A DNA stretch of 64,000 nt. Origin: CBDCFV01 sp965261795 (GTDB lineage: Bacteria > Chloroflexota > Dehalococcoidia > Lucifugimonadales > UBA3495). The DNA lies in the NCBI GenBank assembly GCA_965261795.1, contig OZ253476.1:3782001-3846000 (forward strand), given 5' to 3'. Below the pieces are notes generated by a model, which was not told the DNA's origin, made no database searches, and was given only the letters and a program-made list of their open reading frames with translations. The position numbers were made by a program, and so were the translations under genes. Of this stretch, positions 60,263-64,000 are shown piece after piece (the first letter of the stretch is position 1; each line of letters starts with the position of its first letter).

Positions 60263-60799
60263 TTGCCAACAGTTCGCCACGCCCGCTCCACTGGTGTGAG
60301 AGCTCTCGGTTGGCCTGCCGCGGCCGTGATACTGATAGTCGGCTCGGTTTTGTTAGCCGGGTGCTCGTCTTCTCCTGGTCAAGACATCCCGACACCCGTC
60401 AGTCCCCCCACTGAGCAGGTTGTTCCAACAGGGCGGGACTTATTCGCATCAAATTGTGCCGCATGTCACGGAGCCGCCGGCGAGGGTCAACCGGACTGGC
60501 ACATCGAGAAAGCCGACGGGACATTGCCGCCTCCGCCGCTCAATGGCGACGGGCACACGTGGCACCATGGGGATGGTCTACTGTACCGGATAGTCAGCCA
60601 GGGAGGGGCGATACCGGAGATGCCCAGCTACAAAAGCGGCATGCCCGCATTCGGTGACCATCTGAGCCGTCAGGAGATTATCGACGTGCTGGCCTATGTC
60701 AAGAGTCTCTGGGGAGACAAGACCAAACGGGGACTGTCCATCCGGGAGTCCCAAGCGCTGGTCAGTGAGCAGGACCCGTTCCCAGCAGAAGAAGAGTAG
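60263..60799 (+). CDS. Cytochrome c lipoprotein 2
   Basis: 178 residues from TTG 60263, which has a strong AGGAGGAGG site. AAAVILIVGSVLLAGCSSSPG is a lipoprotein signal, CAACHGAAGEGQPDW the heme-binding CxxCH, and EMPSYKSGMPAFGDHLSRQEIIDVLAYVKSLWG gives the axial Met and the final helix. Longer open frame exists upstream but overlaps the first cytochrome. The pair probably is co-transcribed. Confidence 0.88.
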   Translation: MPTVRHARSTGVRALGWPAAAVILIVGSVLLAGCSSSPGQDIPTPVSPPTEQVVPTGRDLFASNCAACHGAAGEGQPDWHIEKADGTLPPPPLNGDGHTWHHGDGLLYRIVSQGGAIPEMPSYKSGMPAFGDHLSRQEIIDVLAYVKSLWGDKTKRGLSIRESQALVSEQDPFPAEEE

Positions 60800-61009
60800 A
60801 ACCGCCCGGCGTAGCGATATGCGGATGGGGTTGCCAAGGGGAGCGGGCTACACCGTCCGGTTGAGGACGGGCGAACCGGCATCACGGGATCAGTCTGGGT
60901 AAGTGGTGGGAAGTGGGAGGTGGTACCCCGGTTCGTTGAACACCATCACGGGTACACGCATACTGATATAGCATATAGGTATACGGAAGAAAGGGGGTGG
61001 CAACCTGCG

Positions 61010-61228
61010 ATGAAGCAAAAGCTCACCATCACCGTGGACGCTGATCTGCTCCCAATAGCCAAGCGGTGCTCCCGCGGAGTGTCGCTTTCGTCGCTCGTCG
61101 AGCAGTCTCTCAGGAAAATGACAGGCGAGAGCACCCAGTCCTTCGCTTCTCGATGGCGAGGCAAGTTCCGGGCAGCAGAGCGTGACGACCCGCGTTACGA
61201 TGCCTTGGCCAAGAAATATCTTCAATGA
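61010..61228 (+). CDS. Ribbon-helix-helix-like antitoxin (DUF6364 type)
   Basis: 72 residues from ATG 61010: MKQKLTITVDADLLPIAKRC, then SLSSLVEQSLRKMTG, the ribbon-helix-helix-like N-terminus, followed by a toxin-binding tail (RWRGKFRAAERDDPRYDALAKKYL). It overlaps the PIN gene by 4 bp. The gene is intact although its toxin is broken, so it could act on another PIN toxin or be a relic. Confidence 0.82.
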   Translation: MKQKLTITVDADLLPIAKRCSRGVSLSSLVEQSLRKMTGESTQSFASRWRGKFRAAERDDPRYDALAKKYLQ

Positions 61229-61516
61229 TCCTGCTGGACACTGACGTTCCCATAAACGTCGCCCTCGACAGGCGTCCATGCTCAGACCCGACTTCGGAAC
61301 TTTTGGACCGCATCGAACATGGCGCAGAGGCCGCATACATCGCGTGGCATTCCGTTACGCCGCCGAGCTCCCGATGGCGGACTTCGAGGACGCTATGCAG
61401 GTGGCTGCCGCCCGCGCCTGCGGCGCCCGGTACATAGTCACCAGGAACGTCAGGGACTACGAACGCTCTCCAATCCGTGCGGTCGGTCTGCAGAGGCGCT
61501 GACCGCGTTGTTCTGA
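61225..61516 (+). pseudogene. PIN-domain toxin remnant 2
   Basis: Starts ATG 61225 MILLDTDVPINVALDRRPCSDPTSELLDRI with the first catalytic Asp. After AAYIAWHS a deletion of about 35 codons relative to copy 1 and a frame change lead to GIRYAAELPMADFEDAMQVA, ARYIVTRNVRDYERSPIRAV, then another shift to EALTALF-stop at 61516. The two copies (50215 and 61225) complement each other and show the ancestral protein was about 130 residues. Confidence 0.82.
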
Positions 61517-61953
61517 TGGTCGACGATTCCATCCCATAATCGAACGCTGTAGTGCGGTGTCGGAGAGGACAGAACGGCGGTTGCCTGAAGGGGCTGCGGT
61601 TCGTTGATCACCGCCTTGACAGGGCGGTGTGGTGTAGAGTGAGGTGGACCCGGAAAACTGGGCAAGTAGCTAAGTGAGTGAGAGCCGCCCTCCTAAGCTG
61701 AGGGCAATGGTTGCTGTCGGAAAGGAATGGGTATTGTAGAATCAGGAGGAAGTGTACAGGTCTCTTGCGGGTGCAGGAACCGTCTGCTTCTGCCCCACAC
61801 ACGACGGTAGATGGATGACTGTGCGACAATTATACTGCGTGAGTGAATTTGGAGAATCGCTGAGCGTAAAGTTTAGGATTCCCGCAACCCACGAACGTCT
61901 TCGTGCAAGCACGTGCCGTCGGCGTAGTGCCGCGAAGCCCAGAGAGGCCAAGG
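61517..61953. other. Stretch before the ATPase gene
   Basis: About 440 bases without a recognised gene. It should hold the promoter of the ATPase-HNH operon. No repeat of the families described is seen. Confidence 0.5.
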
Positions 61954-63180
61954 ATGACTAAGTTCCAGGTGCTTGAAGTCTCGGGTTGGCGTCAGTTCGG
62001 CTCGGTTCAGATGGAATTCCACCCTCGGGCGACGATCATCACCGGTGCGAATGGCTCTGGCAAAACAACGCTCCTCAGCATTTTGAGTCAGCACTTCGGA
62101 TGGTCCCAGTCCTTCATAGGTACTCTCCGAATTGACCGCCGGGGAGCTCGAAGGTACTTCTCCGGATTCATCGGTGACGTGGCCGACGGGAATGCCGTTG
62201 TGGGGAAACTCACCTACGACGACGGATCCGTCGCGGCCCTCCAAGCACCCACGGAGGGTGCCTCCTTCCGGATCACAATCCATGGCTCACACGCAGTGTC
62301 CGGTGTCTACATCACCTCGCACCGCCCGGTCTACAGTTATCAGCCGGTGACCCAAATCCCCGCGGAGGTCGAGGTAGGTGAACAGCTGTTTAACCAGTAT
62401 TTGGACAATCTTCGCCTGTTCTACCAACCCAACGCCCGGATTCAGTCCCCTAGCCACCGACTAAAGGCGGCGTTAATCTCGCTAGCAATGTTCGGATATG
62501 GAAACCAAGTCATTGAATCCAACGCTGAGGCGCGCGCGACTTTCGAGGGCTTCTCGGATGTCCTAAGCCGCTTACTTCCCGCGAATCTTGACTTCCGCCG
62601 GATCGCAATCCGAATGCCAGAAGTGATCCTAGAGACGGGGACCGGTGACTTTTCGCTGGACGCGGCATCGGGTGGCATCGCCGCACTCGTGGATGTCGCT
62701 TGGCAGATCTACATGCGGTCTCGCTCGGATATACCATTCACCGTGCTGATGGACGAGCCTGAAAACCACCTCCATCCAAGCCTCCAACGTTCTGTGCTCC
62801 CTGGACTTCTTACTGCGTTTCCTCAAGCGCAGTTTATCGTTGCTACACACAACCCGTTCGTCGTGACATCAGTCCGGGATTCAAACGTCGTAGTCCTCGA
62901 CTTCGTCGACGGCCGCGTGAAGTCCACAATGCTCGCTGACGTCGACCGGTCCGCCACCGCAAATCGGGTCCTTACAGACGTTCTCGGGGTGCCGTTCCCC
63001 GTCCCTCTCTGGGTGGAGGACGAAGTGGAGAAAATTGCGAACTCCGTCCAAGGCGAAGTTCTCACAGCGGAGCTCCTTACCCGACTTAGAATGCGGCTCC
63101 ACTCGATCGGACTAGGTGACCTGTTTCCAGAAGTCTTAGACCGGCTTCTCCCCGCCGACGCTACGGGCGGGGCAGTATAG
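61954..63180 (+). CDS. AAA ATPase of a Septu-like (PtuA) anti-phage pair
   Basis: 408 residues from ATG 61954; an in-frame ATG at 61903 is less likely. FQVLEVSGWRQFGSVQMEFHPRATIITGANGSGKTTLL gives an SMC-type N-terminus with Walker A at residues 31-39. The signature-like DAASGGIAALVDVAWQIYMR and Walker B LMDEPENHLHPSLQRSVLPGL follow, then FIVATHNPFVVTSV (switch His). These are features of the OLD/PtuA-type AAA_21 ATPases. The HNH gene begins 1 bp after the stop. In Septu, PtuA and PtuB form a complex that blocks phage; use here is inferred from the pair. Confidence 0.83.
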   Translation: MTKFQVLEVSGWRQFGSVQMEFHPRATIITGANGSGKTTLLSILSQHFGWSQSFIGTLRIDRRGARRYFSGFIGDVADGNAVVGKLTYDDGSVAALQAPTEGASFRITIHGSHAVSGVYITSHRPVYSYQPVTQIPAEVEVGEQLFNQYLDNLRLFYQPNARIQSPSHRLKAALISLAMFGYGNQVIESNAEARATFEGFSDVLSRLLPANLDFRRIAIRMPEVILETGTGDFSLDAASGGIAALVDVAWQIYMRSRSDIPFTVLMDEPENHLHPSLQRSVLPGLLTAFPQAQFIVATHNPFVVTSVRDSNVVVLDFVDGRVKSTMLADVDRSATANRVLTDVLGVPFPVPLWVEDEVEKIANSVQGEVLTAELLTRLRMRLHSIGLGDLFPEVLDRLLPADATGGAV

Positions 63181-63181
63181 A

Positions 63182-63896
63182 GTGATCCGCCTGAACCAGG
63201 GTGCGCAGCCCCAGGTTCTCGTCGATAACGGAGAGGCGTGGACTGGCGAGTACATGAACTGGTACCAGAACCGCGTGGGCAGGGAACCACGACGCTACAC
63301 CCACCCGGAGATCCGCTCAGCCCTCGAGGAGGAGACGGGTTCGAAGTGTGCATATTGCGAGGGACGAATCAATCATGTGACATATACGCACATCGAGCAC
63401 AAGCTACCCAAGAGCAAGCATCCAGATTTGGTCTGTACCTGGGAGAACTTGACCATCGCCTGCCCTAGGTGCAACACGAACAAAAGTGACTACGACGCAC
63501 CGGAATGCCCGCTCCTAGACCCTTACGTAGACGACGTCGAGAATCAAGTCGCCTTCGCTGGCCCGTTCGCACTGCCACGCGGTGGTCCCCGTGCGCACGC
63601 CACTATTACGGAGGCGGATTGAAAGAGAGAGAGGCACAAGAGGTGGTCCCCGTGCGCACGCCACTATTACGCTCTTAGATCTAAATCGGAAAGACTTACT
63701 CTTCGCACGCAAAGAGGCTCTCGAGAACCTATATAGGCTGCTCGGTCTCGTGGAGCGCGCGGCCAGCGAACCAGCTGCATTGCGAGCACTTTGGCTCGAC
63801 GTCAACGTGGTGACGGCCGCAAAGGGAGAATTCGCTTCCGCTTGCCGCCAATTCCTTGAGTTTCAGATGGCGGAGCGGGGCCTTACTAAGCCCTGA
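63182..63896 (+). pseudogene. HNH nuclease (PtuB-like), frame broken by a 61-bp partial duplication
   Basis: Starts GTG 63182. CAYCEGRINHVTYTHIEHKLPKSK (C56, C59, H73) and TWENLTIACPRCNTNKSDYD (N89, C94, C97, N98, K101) form a zinc-supported HNH as in PtuB and retron-linked HNH effectors. The frame stops at 63622 (146 residues) after ATITEAD. The rest, ATITLLDLNRKDLLFARKEALENL to ERGLTKP, is in the frame ending at 63896. Removing 61 bp between the 30-bp direct repeats restores one frame of about 217 codons. The truncated product keeps the nuclease motif but loses its C-terminal third. Confidence 0.82.
63581..63671. repeat. 30-bp direct repeat in the HNH gene
   Basis: Copies 63581-63610 and 63642-63671 are identical (start GGTGGTCCCCGTGCGCACGC, end CACTATTACG), with a 31-bp spacer GAGGCGGATTGAAAGAGAGA and so on. 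The offset of 61 bp is not divisible by three, so its presence shifts the frame. Confidence 0.95.
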
Positions 63897-63921
63897 AGCG
63901 AATTAGCCTGCTAGTAGTCCG

Positions 63922-64000
63922 TCAGTGTTGTATTGATGGGTATAGAGACTTCAGTTTGATACGGGCATCCTCAATTGTGAAGCGCCAGTCCACCCGTATT
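63922..64000 (-). CDS. C-terminal end of an IS630-type transposase (partial)
   Basis: The minus strand reads IRVDWRFTIEDARIKLKSLYPSIQH-stop, TGA at 63922-63924. The ending WRFTxEDARIKLKxLYPS is typical of IS630-family transposases. The rest lies beyond the right edge of the window, so completeness cannot be judged. Confidence 0.7.
   Translation of the reverse strand, partial: IRVDWRFTIEDARIKLKSLYPSIQH

Overview
The window looks like a chromosomal segment of a GC-rich, free-living or host-associated bacterium, most plausibly a Chloroflexota/Dehalococcoidia lineage of the SAR202 kind. That assignment is inference. It rests on four family III (CaiB/BaiF) CoA-transferases, an HpaB-type flavin hydroxylase, an SCP-x-like thiolase with its OB-fold partner, SDR, VOC and MFS paralogues, and the abundance of short palindromic ATTCCCGC-type repeats. 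No rRNA or ribosomal protein operon is present to settle it. One tRNA (Lys, TTT) is present.

Layout. 1-5.6 kb: a giant PKD/cadherin-like surface protein split by an IS1380-family element with perfect ends and target duplication. 5.7-14.3 kb: tRNA-Lys, two tandem ABM-domain proteins, an HpaB-like hydroxylase with an MFS exporter, two CoA-transferases, a hicBA pair and a Uma2 nuclease. 14.3-21.7 kb: an accessory patch with two families of small non-autonomous elements (called A and B here), an AIPR abortive-infection protein, a degenerate PmeII-like restriction enzyme, a second hicBA pair, a retropepsin-like protein and fragments of other genes. 21.7-30 kb: an MFS transporter, VOC protein, Uma2 nuclease and biotin carrier, then the conserved block recO-recR-ybaB-dnaX-ybeY. 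30-38.8 kb: a Bpu10I-type restriction-modification pair with a frameshifted endonuclease, an arylsulfotransferase-like propeller, a cupin, HEPN/PaREP1-like and duplicated small genes, and a PH-SHOCT protein. 38.9-50 kb: two CoA-transferases, a HAD protein, thiolase plus DUF35 protein, a Panacea-domain protein with a small membrane protein, oligopeptidase B and an SDR. 50-64 kb: a YwgA-like/HD-hydrolase pair, a cation antiporter and a proVWX-like betaine transporter operon in decay, three toxin-antitoxin remnants or loci, two cytochrome c lipoproteins, and at the end an ATPase-HNH pair resembling the Septu (PtuAB) anti-phage system, whose HNH gene is broken by a 61-bp partial duplication. An IS630-type transposase tail enters at the right edge.

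How it fits together. Metabolic genes, mostly acyl-CoA and aromatic catabolism and export, are intact and interleaved with defence and toxin-antitoxin genes, many of which are broken by frameshifts, nonsense codons or element insertions. Non-coding space is dominated by palindromic repeats, some carrying paired substitutions that keep the hairpin, and by small elements with recognisable inverted ends and direct repeats at their flanks. The most interesting points are the Septu-like locus with a potentially reversible frame switch, the Panacea/membrane-protein pair, the HD/YwgA-like pair, the AIPR/PmeII-like neighbourhood, and the two element families, one of which has inserted into proV. All family assignments come from reading motifs by eye; no database search was run.
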